NCBI GenBank assembly: GCA_002284615.2
Contig: MU070082.1
Coordinates: forward strand, 135,333 to 145,863
DNA length: 10,531 nt
DNA from: Dunaliella salina
Lineage: Eukaryota > Chlorophyta > Chlorophyceae > Chlamydomonadales > Dunaliellaceae
Direction: 5' to 3'
Shown here: piece after piece, positions 1-6,553 of the stretch
Layout of the letters: each line of letters starts with the position of its first letter
How positions within the stretch are numbered: position 1 is the first letter of the stretch
Made by a program: the position numbers and the translations under genes
The notes under the pieces: generated by a model
Seen by the model: the letters and a program-made list of their open reading frames with translations, nothing else
Told to the model about the DNA's origin: nothing
Databases searched by the model: none

Positions 1-28
1 TGTGTGTGTGTGTGTGTGTGTGTGTGTG
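1..28. repeat. (TG)n microsatellite, left edge cut by window
   Basis: An uninterrupted run of TG dinucleotides starts at the first base and continues to about base 28, so the array extends beyond the window. It is the first of three TG arrays in the left 4 kb. All three read TG on the plus strand and lie in probable intron sequence. Confidence 0.95.
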
Positions 29-294
29 ATTTCTTACAAGTCTCAGTGCGAATTTCGCCCGGCTATGTATTCACTCTGACAGGAAAAATGTTTGGGAGCC
101 GACCTGCTGACTTACGGAGCAAATGTGGCTCAGAGCAAACAAGCATTTGAGCGACCCTCGCTCTCAGCAGTCGCTGAGCAGGGCTGACTCAGCTGCTACA
201 AATGTTCCTCTGGATTATGTGTTCTCCAACCACCTCTGTATTATTAAAGCATTATCCTCCTTCCAACGGCCCCTACAGGAGTTTGGTCTGCGTG

Positions 295-501
295 GTGGTG
301 GAGGGGGAGCATGAACTCCAGGTGGGTGCACACTGCTGGAGGATTGTAAGCTTTGACTTCAGGTGGAAGTACATTTTAGGTGTGGGCAAGCATTTATGCT
401 GTGGAGTTAGGGCATGATGCCCGAGTGGTTTTGCATTTCAGGATTGGGGACGTATTTTTGGTGGTGGAGAGAGAGCATGGACTCCTGGTGGATGTGTACT
501 T
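295..501. repeat. Direct repeat pair (295-335 and 461-501)
   Basis: The 41-bp block starting GTGGTGGAGGGGGAGCATGA at 295 recurs as GTGGTGGAGAGAGAGCATGG at 461, with roughly 80% identity by eye and a 166-bp offset. The rest of 29-703 holds no gene I can support. A C-rich tract at about 508-553 (ACCCTAGCC.., CCCTAAATCC) looks like degenerate telomere-type repeat. Confidence 0.6.
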
Positions 502-702
502 GGGTAGTGCCTGAACCCTACCTGAACCCCAAAGCCTGACCCTAGCCCTTGCCCTAAATCCATAGACCTGACTGTTGGATGGCCATTGCGACACACGGCC
601 CCCAAATTAGTTGTGACGGGGTTGCGTGTACTCAAGCTGGGTGTGCATGCGGGAGCTGTCCTCCGGTCTGTTAGGACTCGATTTTTGATTATGTACTCTG
701 CT

Positions 703-703
<1 letters not shown>

Positions 704-767
<64 letters not shown>
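704..767. repeat. (TG)n microsatellite
   Basis: About 32 uninterrupted TG units. It sits directly upstream of the pyrimidine-rich stretch and CAG that precede the candidate exon at 804, so it is best read as the 3' part of an intron. The Cys/Val and Thr/His repeat frames it creates are artefacts. Confidence 0.97.
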
Positions 768-768
<1 letters not shown>

Positions 769-803
769 GTTGAGCTTCTATCTTCCTTCATGTCCGTGTG
801 CAG

Positions 804-866
804 GTGCTGCGAGTGGATGCCAGAGCGAAGTCATTGACCTTGCACCAAAAGCTGAACATTCCCGAG
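804..866 (+). CDS. Candidate internal exon, unknown protein
   Basis: A 63-nt block is bounded by a pyrimidine-rich tract plus CAG (ending at 803) and a donor GTATGC (from 867). It reads in one frame as VLRVDARAKSLTLHQKLNIP followed by Glu, 21 residues with both borders in phase 0. The peptide has balanced, charged composition unlike the low-complexity sequence around it. I do not recognise a family. It would be spliced to the next phase-0 candidate at 2219. The call rests on splice-like borders and compatible phase only; a chance match in intron or intergenic DNA is possible. Confidence 0.45.
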
Positions 867-1365
867 GTATGCTCAGCCGCAATGCTGTCATATCTACCAG
901 AAGCCATTACTGCTACACGCGCATGGGTTTATTTCAAATCCATCTGCACATCCCTGCTTTACCTGCAAAGGGCGAGGTGCACTTTGCTTGTGAGGTGCGC
1001 ATCAGTAAAGTGGTGTGCATCCTTGCTTTATCTTTGAAAGGTGGACTTTGCCAGGGGCATGGATTCGAGCTTTGCTGAAGCAGGAAAATTTGCCTGGGAA
1101 GGCTTTGTTTTGCTGTCGTGGCCACTCTTTTGTACACATGATGAGGTTACATGAGGAAACCTCTTGTGGGTACCGCTATGGTGGACGTGGGCGCCTTTGC
1201 TGTGCTGTACTGTGCAGGGAGTGTTATTGGACACAAGCTGTTCTGTGCATGGAGTGATCTGTCGGACAGTGCTCTGTGCTGTGTAAGGATTCTGCAAAGT
1301 AGGCCATGACTGCCGGTTCTTCCCTTTATGCACACTGGCTGTTAAACAGCATGCAGGCTTACATA
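867..1365. other. Probable intron; no gene seen, short direct repeats
   Basis: No convincing coding sequence. A block at about 944-986 (TGCACATCCCTGCTTTACCT...) is repeated in diverged form at 1015-1053 (TGCATCCTTGCTTTATCTTT...), and a shorter CTGT/TGTGCA-rich unit repeats around 1201-1285. These look like decayed local duplications rather than functional sites. Confidence 0.5.
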
Positions 1366-1488
1366 CTTACAAGGGCTTTTGTGGTGGGGGGTCATTCGGT
1401 CTGCGCACCTAAGTGGCCCCTTTTCCTTTATTGATGTAGGGAGGGTTTCTCTGCCTACGTAGCTTTTCTTTTCTTTTCTTACATGGGC
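1366..1488 (+). mobile_element. 5'-truncated LINE 3' end (101 bp) with target-site duplication
   Basis: Bases 1377-1477 match the 3' end of LINE B (complement of about 5586-5648). Both contain CCCCTTTTCCTT.ATTGATGT, then the sequence leading to ACGTAGCTTTTC or GCGTAGCTTTTC and a (TTTTC)n tail. Identity is about 90% by hand over the last ~60 bp. The insert is flanked by CTTACAAGGGC (1366-1376) and CTTACATGGGC (1478-1488), an 11-bp duplication with one mismatch. Extreme 5' truncation, a simple-repeat tail and a flanking duplication are the usual products of target-primed reverse transcription. No protein is encoded. Confidence 0.8.
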
Positions 1489-2218
1489 GCCTGTACTGTA
1501 CTGTTCCATGGCACAGCTGTAGGGCACCCTAGATGTCTGTTTTGTGTGCCATGCCTTTTGTAGAAGCAGCACACAAAGGAAAATGAAGGTACTGCTGGCA
1601 TGGATGCCATGGGGGGCGGAGGAAGGAGAGTTGGGTTGTGCCGTGCCGCAATGAAAGTAAGGAGGTACACACAGCCCAAGGGATGCCAAACCCAATTTAT
1701 GAAGCTTCAAGGCGCCCCAGTCCCGACGTGCATTGCCGCTGGTGTGAGTGTTGTAAATCCAGACTTGTTATAATGTGCAAGGCAGCTTTCCAAACGGCTC
1801 CAAACTCTGTTGTTGCCCAACCTTCTCATTTTCTGTGCTCAAGCGCCCTTCTTGTTCTCTGGTCCTTCATGTCAGAAACAAGTCGCAGTGCTTCCACCTC
1901 TTTCCTGCTCAGAAGTAGCACAACCGCAGCGCTCCCGGTGCGAGCCGTGAACACGTGCTTGTTGAAAGCACGAGCGCCTCATTCAAAACAGAAGGACTGA
2001 AAATCTCGCTCATGACAAAGTCCCCGGCTGTGCTTGATACAGTTCGCGCGCAGTCTCAAACTGAAGGGTGGAGAGCTGTGGGTTGGGGGTTCACGCCTGT
2101 TTTAAGGCTTTAAGGGTCAGGGTAAGGGTCAAGGTTCAGGGCAAGCTCACCAAGATTCTGGACATTGACATTGTGAGAAGGTGGCCGCAATACGGAGTCT
2201 CTGTTCCCTCTTGCGTAG
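1489..2218. other. Probable intron; no gene recognised
   Basis: An open frame spans much of 1638-2000 but its composition (Ser/Cys-rich) gives no recognisable domain and I do not call it a gene. At about 2106-2143 a G-rich tract (AAGGGTCAGGGTAAGGGTCA...) looks like degenerate telomere-type repeat, in the opposite orientation to the C-rich tract at 508-553. Confidence 0.4.
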
Positions 2219-2269
2219 GTGAGGTACCCCTGCCAGGCTGCCTGGGATGACATAGACCAGCTGTGGGTG
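2219..2269 (+). CDS. Candidate internal exon, unknown protein
   Basis: After a pyrimidine-rich stretch and TAG (2216-2218), the sequence reads VRYPCQAAWDDIDQLWV in phase 0 before a GT donor. The donor is ambiguous: GT at 2267 (exon ends 2266) and GT at 2270 (exon ends 2269) both leave phase 0. The peptide looks protein-like (Trp, Asp-Asp, hydrophobic spacing) but matches no family I know. It fits between the candidates at 804-866 and 3103-3229 without frame conflict. The TAG acceptor is acceptable but weaker evidence than CAG. It lies just upstream of the minisatellite, which would be in the following intron. Confidence 0.4.
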
Positions 2270-2307
2270 GTGGGCGGCCCCCCCTCTGACTCTTCTATCG
2301 CCATCCA

Positions 2308-2995
2308 CTTGGGTGTTGCTCGCTTGGAAGGTGTGTCTGCGCTCCGCTGGTGTGAGTGAGCTTACTACTTTGCTACTCACTTACTTGTTGGACCATGTGT
2401 GCAGTCTCACTCCCTGATTACCCATCAGCGTCCACCTTGGGTGTTGCTTGCTTGAAAGATGTGTCTGCACTCTGCTACTTCGTACTGGGGTATGCACGCT
2501 GCTCTCTCCCTGGTTCTCCATGGCACCTAACTTGGGTGTTGCTCGCTTGGAAGGTATGTCTGCGCTCTGCTGGTGTTAACTTCGTACTGGGGTATGCATG
2601 CTTCCTGGTTCTCCATTGCCTTCTACCTTGGGTGCTGCTTGCCTGGATGGTGTGTCTGCGCTCTGTTGGTGTTATTTTGAACTGGAGTCTGCATGTTCCC
2701 TCCCTGATTCCTCATTGCCATACCTGGGGTTGCTTGCTCGGGAGACGCATCTGCACTCTGGTGGTGTTCCTGTACTTTACTTCTTCCTTTTGCACTGGGT
2801 TGTGCATGCTCCCTCCCTGATTCTCCATCAGCATTCATCTGGGGTCGCATTCTTGGATGGCGCGTCTGCATGCTGCTGGTGTCAATGTGGCTGTGCGGAC
2901 TGTGCTGTACATTTTCCCTCTCATTGATGCCTCCGTCAACGTCCACCAGGGCGTCACTGGCTTGGAAGATGTGTCTGCATTCTGCTAGCCTCTGT
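2308..2995. repeat. Minisatellite, about seven diverged copies of a ~96-128 bp unit
   Basis: The core CTTGGGTGTTGCTCGCTTGG, followed by a segment reading approximately AAGGTGTGTCTGCGCTCTGC, begins near 2308, 2436, 2531, 2627, 2723, 2838 and 2945. Offsets are about 128, 95, 96, 96, 115 and 107. Copies are linked by a second conserved block resembling CTCCCTGATTCTCCATTGCC. Copies 3 to 5 are the most regular. The open frames seen here arise from the near-96-bp period, a multiple of three, and are Cys/Leu/Ser-rich repeats with no domain. Confidence 0.85.
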
Positions 2996-3102
2996 GTGGT
3001 TTCCTCTTTGTCTCAAGGGGGATACAATGGAGCAAGCTTCGTCGGTTTGGTCAAGCTACATTTGTGGCTATGCACACGAGCATTCTAGCAATTACAAAAC
3101 AG

Positions 3103-3229
3103 ATGTGTGAGCTGCTATCCAGCCCAGAAATTAGTGAGCGCTTGGCTTCAGGGACTTCTCTTGCCTTTGAGCTTTTGTTGCCAAAGCATGTAGGGTGTGG
3201 GTGCAAATTTTGGTTGGCTCCCAATGGAG
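3103..3229 (+). CDS. Candidate internal exon, unknown protein
   Basis: The block follows ACAAAACAG and ends at a good donor, GAG|GTAGGG. In phase 0 it begins MCELLSSPEISERLASGTSL and continues for 42 codons plus one base, ending in phase 1. That phase matches the phase-1 start of the exon at 3546. The first half looks like real protein (charged helix-like LLSSPEISERLAS); the second half is Cys/Gly/Trp-rich and less convincing. The acceptor lacks a good polypyrimidine tract. No family recognised. This is the weakest of the proposed exons apart from its phase agreement. Confidence 0.3.
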
Positions 3230-3462
3230 GTAGGGACAGCTCCTTTTGGAAACTGGGATGGAGATAGGGACGGATATTGGGATAGGAAGGCTGCTGCTGT
3301 GCTTCTGCCAGGCTGCACACGCCATCATCAGCATGCACTTGTGCTCAGAAATTCATGAGGTCCTGTTTGTTCGTTAGCCTTATGCTGCCACACAAATCTG
3401 CCCTCTTTAAAAAGGGTGCAGGCACCTGCTCTGTCACCATCAGCCAACAGCAAACAAATTGT

Positions 3463-3576
3463 GGATGTTGCACTCCATGCCTGCATGGCCAGCAGCTGGT
3501 GCCTCGCACAAATGAGGTCATATTCGCTTGTTGCACCCCATGCAGGCCAACAGCTGGTGCCTTGCACAAAGGAGGC
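3463..3576 (+). repeat. Duplicated splice-acceptor-like module
   Basis: A unit with TTGCACTCCATGCCTGC.. and GCCAGCAGCTGGTGCCTCGC (3463-3519) is repeated as TTGCACCCCATGCAG and GCCAACAGCTGGTGCCTTGC (3530-3576), about 66 bp apart. The second copy supplies the possible acceptor of the exon at 3546. The same GCCAGCTGGTGCC module recurs at the final exon (4259). Confidence 0.6.
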
Positions 3577-3644
3577 GATGCCTGCAGACGCCCTGGCTGC
3601 CATGGAGAAGCGCAACGCCACAGAAGAAGAGCAAGTTGCCTCAG
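3546..3644 (+). CDS. Candidate internal exon, unknown protein
   Basis: The exon runs from CATGCAG| to TCAG|GTGTGC, with phase 1 at both ends, 99 nt. Its core DALAAMEKRNATEEEQVAS is a hydrophilic, helix-forming Glu-rich peptide typical of real coding sequence. A shorter version starting at 3588, after CTGCAG, is equally in phase and drops the segment beginning GQQLVPCTKEA. That segment resembles the start of the final exon (GQLVPACNKS), so it may be duplicated rather than truly exonic. Joined to the final exon, the border codon is Gly. I do not recognise the family. Confidence 0.45.
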
Positions 3645-3759
3645 GTGTGCCAATGAGATTGCGCACGCGCGCATGCATGGATGCGGATGTGGGAGCCTGA
3701 TTGATTGAGGGGGTTTGGGGGCGTGCATTTGTGCGTGCATGCATGGATACATGCATNNN

Positions 3760-3770
3760 TGTGTGTGTNN

Positions 3771-3860
<90 letters not shown>
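3760..3860. repeat. (TG)n microsatellite with assembly gaps
   Basis: About 100 bp of TG repeat, with N at 3757-3759 and 3769-3770 showing that the array length was not resolved. It is preceded by an alternating GCATGCATGGATACATGCAT tract at about 3736-3756. It would lie in the intron between the exons at 3546 and 4259. Confidence 0.95.
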
Positions 3861-3861
<1 letters not shown>

Positions 3862-4071
3862 AGCGCCTGCTCAAGCACATGTGTGATGGTGCTTTGTGAA
3901 GGCAGCTGTCGCATGGAAACTTTGTACCGCTGCCAACCTTTGCCCAGCCCCAACTTTATATCTGACATGCATGTGTTGGTGTCAAAACCTGATGCAGAGT
4001 TTCAGGTGCATGTAACCAGATCAGCCACTACACAAGGCCGCAAGCCTCCTTGACATCCCTTGTGATTCTTT

Positions 4072-4258
4072 GCGTTTGTCTTGCGCAGATTAGCTGGTAT
4101 GCTTTCATTTTCCTGATGTTTGTCTCACATGGGTTGCTGAATGATACCTTTTGTTTGCGTCTCGCGCAGTTCAGCTGATACGTTTTCATTTTTCCTTACG
4201 CCTGTCTCATGCAGTTCAGCTGGTGAAATGTGATTTCTTACGTTTGTGCCTTGCGCAG
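4072..4258 (+). repeat. Tandem array of 3'-splice-site-like modules
   Basis: Four copies of a unit of the form T-rich tract, TTGCGCAG or similar, then nnCAGCTGGT or AGCTGGT, precede the final exon. The AGs fall at 4088, 4169, 4214 and 4258. Examples are TTGTCTTGCGCAGATTAGCT, CTCGCGCAGTTCAGCTGAT and TCATGCAGTTCAGCTGGTG. Only the last opens into a long coding frame. Each copy looks like a usable acceptor, so alternative acceptor choice is possible. The array may instead simply be a local duplication of the intron-exon border. Confidence 0.6.
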
Positions 4259-4416
4259 GCCAGCTGGTGCCTGCCTGTAACAAGTCACTCCTGCGGAGGC
4301 GGTACTTCTTGAGCAGCATGCAAGACAGTGGCTTGGGCCGCAACAAGCGGCCCCGCAACGATGTGCTGGAAAATGAACGGCTTGCGGCAGTGCGGCAGCA
4401 GCAGTTGTTGCAACGA

Positions 4417-4446
<30 letters not shown>
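4259..4446 (+). CDS. Candidate terminal exon with C-terminal polyglutamine
   Basis: After TTGCGCAG the frame begins in phase 1 and runs to TAG at 4444-4446, immediately followed by in-frame TAG and TGA. It encodes about 62 residues: GQLVPACNKSLLRRRYFLSS, a basic stretch with NKRPRN, then ENERLAAVRQQQLLQR and nine glutamines. Codon third positions are rich in G/C (CTG, GTG, CGC, CCC, GCG), unlike the flanking sequence, which supports coding. RRR and KRPR could be part of a nuclear localisation signal, but that is only a guess. No known family recognised. Phase agrees with the exon ending at 3644. Confidence 0.55.
4417..4443 (+). repeat. (CAG)9 encoding polyglutamine
   Basis: Nine pure CAG codons immediately before three consecutive in-frame stop codons. 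An interrupted CAG CAG CAG TTG TTG CAA CGA lies just upstream. Purity of the tract suggests length variation between individuals is possible. Confidence 0.9.
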
Positions 4447-4450
<4 letters not shown>

Positions 4451-4613
4451 GATGCCAGAAGCAGAACCGGGATGTGCTGTGGCACCACTGTGAGCAGGAA
4501 TCCTGGCTCCTTAGGGTCCTTCCTTCATGCATTCCGGATTTTGCCCAGTGTAGTTTGTCTTCTCCTTCTGGCTCCTCTGCTCTGAAATTCCGTGACGGTT
4601 TTCACCTTTATGG

Positions 4614-4618
4614 TGTAA
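4614..4618 (+). promoter_or_regulatory. Possible TGTAA polyadenylation signal
   Basis: TGTAA occurs about 170 nt downstream of the stop codon of the polyglutamine exon. TGTAA is the usual poly(A) signal in chlorophyte green algae. The five-base motif is common by chance, so this is suggestive only. Confidence 0.2.
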
Positions 4619-4954
4619 CGACCAATTGTTTTTTTACTGTCAACTCCCTATTCCCTGGTGAGCTGAGGCCGATACTCACACCAATCAAGATATGGGTAGC
4701 AATGGAGGCCGACTACTGCTACATTGTTGTTGTAGTATTAAAGTATTGTAGTCCCAAAGTGGGAGAATGGGTGTGAGTTTGATAGTTGAGGTACGAATGA
4801 AACTGGAAGCACAGGATTTATGCTGAAGTTGGTGGCATTTCAGAAATGTTTCAGAGGAAACACACCACATCAGCCCTTGCTTTGAAAAATGTGTGGCCCC
4901 CCAAACATAGTCAGATGTCAGAGCCTCTGCCCTGAGATGTATTCTGAGGAAGTA
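4619..4954. other. Intergenic stretch, nothing recognised
   Basis: No convincing open frame, RNA gene or repeat. An ATTGTTGTTGTAGTATTAAAGTATTGTAGT tract near 4721-4750 is simple AT-rich sequence. Confidence 0.4.
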
Positions 4955-5177
4955 CAGAGGGGGTTGGGTTACCCCAGAAACTTCCGGGACCGGATTTCTA
5001 CGGATTTCCGATCGCAGCCTAATGGGCGAAACGCGGCCCGGGACGCGGGAGGTCCCGGATTCGACCCTGGGTACCGGTGAGGATTTGCCTTGAGCAAGTG
5101 GTTTCTTCCCTCAATCAATGCTATTGGACGATGTCTAGAAGTGTAGCTTTTCCTTTTTCCTTTTTCCTTGCAGAGGG
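4955..5177 (+). mobile_element. tRNA-derived SINE, left copy, with 7-bp target-site duplication
   Basis: The SINE body is 4962-5170, flanked by CAGAGGG at 4955-4961 and 5171-5177. The 5' part is tRNA-like. An A-box-like AGCCTAATGG (5016-5025) and a B-box-like GGATTCGACCC (5057-5067) are spaced as in a tRNA, and the A box resembles the GGCCTAATGGATAAGGCG of eukaryotic tRNA-Arg. A tRNA-unrelated body follows (about 5075-5140), ending in TGTAGCTTTTCC and a T/C-rich tail. Identity to the inverted copy at 6339-6545 is about 88% over ~187 positions by hand count. The tRNA cloverleaf itself is degenerate, so this is not a functional tRNA. It would be transcribed by RNA polymerase III from the internal promoter. 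Confidence 0.85.
5058..5067 (+). promoter_or_regulatory. Internal Pol III B-box-like element of the left SINE
   Basis: GATTCGACCC corresponds to the T-loop/B-box consensus GTTCGANNC with one change. It lies 43 nt downstream of the A-box-like CAGCCTAATGG at 5015, close to the spacing in a tRNA gene. In the other copy the B box reads GGTTCGACCC (complement of about 6446-6455), a perfect match to the consensus core. Confidence 0.6.
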
Positions 5178-5372
5178 AGTACAATCAGAACACAGAGGTT
5201 TTGATCCGTCCAAATTGGGCCATCGAATTTTCAGAGAAAGAAGGTTTACGCAAGCCAGAGGCCGCGTACATTAAGGGAAGGTTAACTGACCAACAAGCAA
5301 GCTTGCTAGCAAGCTGGCAGAGGCCTCGCCAGAACGCCCTTGAGCCTAAATTAGACACAGCCAAAAACACAT

Positions 5373-5577
5373 CTAATGAGGATCTCGGGGGTTGTCTGCC
5401 ATGCTCCTGGACGCCCAGATGTTCCTTGTTCTCTCCTCTGCCTCACGCCCAGTAGAATTCCCCCCAGAAGCCCCTTGAAAATAAAAAGTATGTCTGGTGT
5501 TAATGATGGATGTCAATTTCCAATTGGTCAATTTGTGGATGGCATGGCAGCTAAGCTCAGTTGCTAGTGATTTAGCT
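5373..5577 (-). pseudogene. LINE A, C-terminal end of ORF (second segment)
   Basis: This is the C-terminal coding segment of LINE A, separated from the rest by the insertion of LINE B. Reading on from the target-site copy at 5578-5585, the frame continues KAKSLATELSCHAIHKLTNW and ends NPRDPH plus stop at 5373-5375. LINE B ends in the same way (NPPDPH plus stop), and the segments align through AT(E/K)L, LH and KL(T/A)S positions, so the identity of this piece is well supported. Downstream on the minus strand (5372 to about 5178) lies a probable 3' untranslated region, but the GTAGCTTTTC tail seen in LINE B is not recognisable there. Confidence 0.75.
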
Positions 5578-5706
5578 TTTTGCTTGAAAAGAAAAGAAAA
5601 GCTACGCAGGCAGTGAAAACACTCCCCACATCAATTAAGGAAAAGGGGATACCTAGGGCCAAGGCACCGTGTATCCTCTTCACCGAGAGAAAACAGAAGA
5701 GAGAAG

Positions 5707-6330
5707 TCAGTGGGGATCAGGAGGGTTACTAGCAGTATCCCGTGCCTGACCTTGTTGAGAGTTGAAAAAGGTCCTCTCAAGAGCGCGTCTGGTGCTGGCA
5801 AGTTTGTAGGCATACATGACAGAATGAGCATGAAGCTTCCGAACAAGCTTAGTGGCCTTGAAAGTGTCAAGACCAAGCTCCTTAAGAGGCTCCAATGTAT
5901 GAGGGGTATAGATGACTCCTCCCACATCTAGCAGGATAGTATGGAGGGTGACTTGAGCTGAGGCCCCAGAAAGATGACGACAAAGTTCGCGGTGCTGCAG
6001 CTTGGACGCCTCAAGCTGGCAGTTGGGCCGGGTGTCCTCACAGTATTTGACTTCAACAAGGTGGATGTGCCTCTGATCTGGGTGGAGCTGACTGGGGTCA
6101 CGAGCCTTGAGTGTTGGTGGAGTGGCTGTGGCTGGCGCTGAGCACCCCCTGTTCCCCCGGCACCCCCCTGTACTTCTCAATTCATAATGAGGATTCGACC
6201 TTGGCGCCCTTTTTAGGGGAACAACTAATAGAGCATCAGGTCGGCTGGAAGTGAGCCTATTCTTGTCAGGGAAGCGGCGCGGGAAAATATATTTGGGGAG
6301 GGTCCTATTAGTAGCGTGTTCTGGGATCTG
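5707..6330 (-). pseudogene. LINE B ORF, RLE-like endonuclease domain (second segment)
   Basis: This segment resumes the LINE B frame after the SINE: QIPEHATNR.., then SRPDALLVVPL and HIHLVEVKYCEDTRP. The Asp of RPD (6235-6237) and the Glu and Lys of VEVK (6052-6054, 6046-6048) match the PD...(D/E)xK nuclease pattern of restriction-like endonucleases in RLE-class non-LTR retrotransposons. Here 60 residues separate the Asp and Glu, with a Pro/Thr/Gly/Cys-rich low-complexity loop, far more than the 12-14 of the classical R2 motif. The C-terminal part (VTLHTILLDVGGVIY.., ELGLDTFKATKL, KLHAHSVMYAYKL) aligns with LINE A. The frame is open to TGA at 5707. Without the SINE it could encode an intact C-terminus. 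Confidence 0.8.
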
Positions 6331-6553
6331 TAAGTCTTAAGAAAAAGGAAAAAAAAGGAAAAGCTACGCTATTAGACATCGTCCGATAGCATTGATTGAG
6401 GGAAGGACCTGCTTACTTAAGGCAAATCCTCACCGGTACCCAGGGTCGAACCCCGTACCTCCCGCGGCCCGGGCCGCGTTTCACCCGTTAGGCTTCGATC
6501 GAAATTCCGAAGAAATCCGGTCCCGGAAGTTCCCGGGGTAACCCCTAAGTCTT
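6331..6553 (-). mobile_element. tRNA-derived SINE, right copy, inserted in LINE B, with 8-bp target-site duplication
   Basis: The SINE body is 6339-6545, flanked by exact TAAGTCTT at 6331-6338 and 6546-6553. It is oriented opposite to the left copy and starts on the minus strand at 6545 with GGGGTTACCCC. It has an A-box-like AGCCTAACGG, a palindromic anticodon-arm-like CGCGGCCCGGGCCGCG, and a B box GGTTCGACCC. It ends in AGCGTAGCTTTTCC and a T/C-rich tail. CCG in the position of the anticodon, plus the A box, suggests a tRNA-Arg(CCG)-like ancestor (inference). Excising the element and one TAAGTCTT restores LINE B codons CAA GAC TTA CAG ATC CCA (QDLQIP), confirming the insertion to the base. 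Confidence 0.92.

Noticed and set aside
82..189. A protein-like frame after ACTCTGACAG (ADLLTYGANVAQSKQ...) as an exon
   Set aside because: No acceptable GT donor before the in-frame stop and no family match; too weak to call.
1675..1741. A possible exon between ACACAG and GTGTGAGT
   Set aside because: The donor is good, but its phase-1 end does not fit the phase-0 start of the next candidate exon at 2219, and the peptide is unconvincing.
1638..2000. A 120-residue open frame as a coding gene
   Set aside because: No recognisable motif, Ser-rich composition, no clear start context; it also conflicts with the splice-like features nearby.
2356..2927. Long Cys/Leu/Ser-rich open frames over 2356-2927 as a gene
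   Set aside because: They follow the near-96-bp minisatellite period, occur in more than one frame and show no domain.
3715..3968. Cys-Val / Thr-His repeat proteins over the TG arrays
   Set aside because: Pure translation artefacts of dinucleotide repeats, with unresolved N bases in the frame.
5008..5079. A functional tRNA gene in the SINE head
   Set aside because: A and B boxes are present, but the acceptor stem does not pair, the D arm is degenerate and the left copy's T arm does not fold with a 7-nt loop.
4962..6545. The ~208-bp inverted repeats as terminal inverted repeats of a single DNA transposon
   Set aside because: Each arm has its own separate target-site duplication (CAGAGGG and TAAGTCTT), internal Pol III boxes and a 3' tail, so they are two independent SINE insertions.
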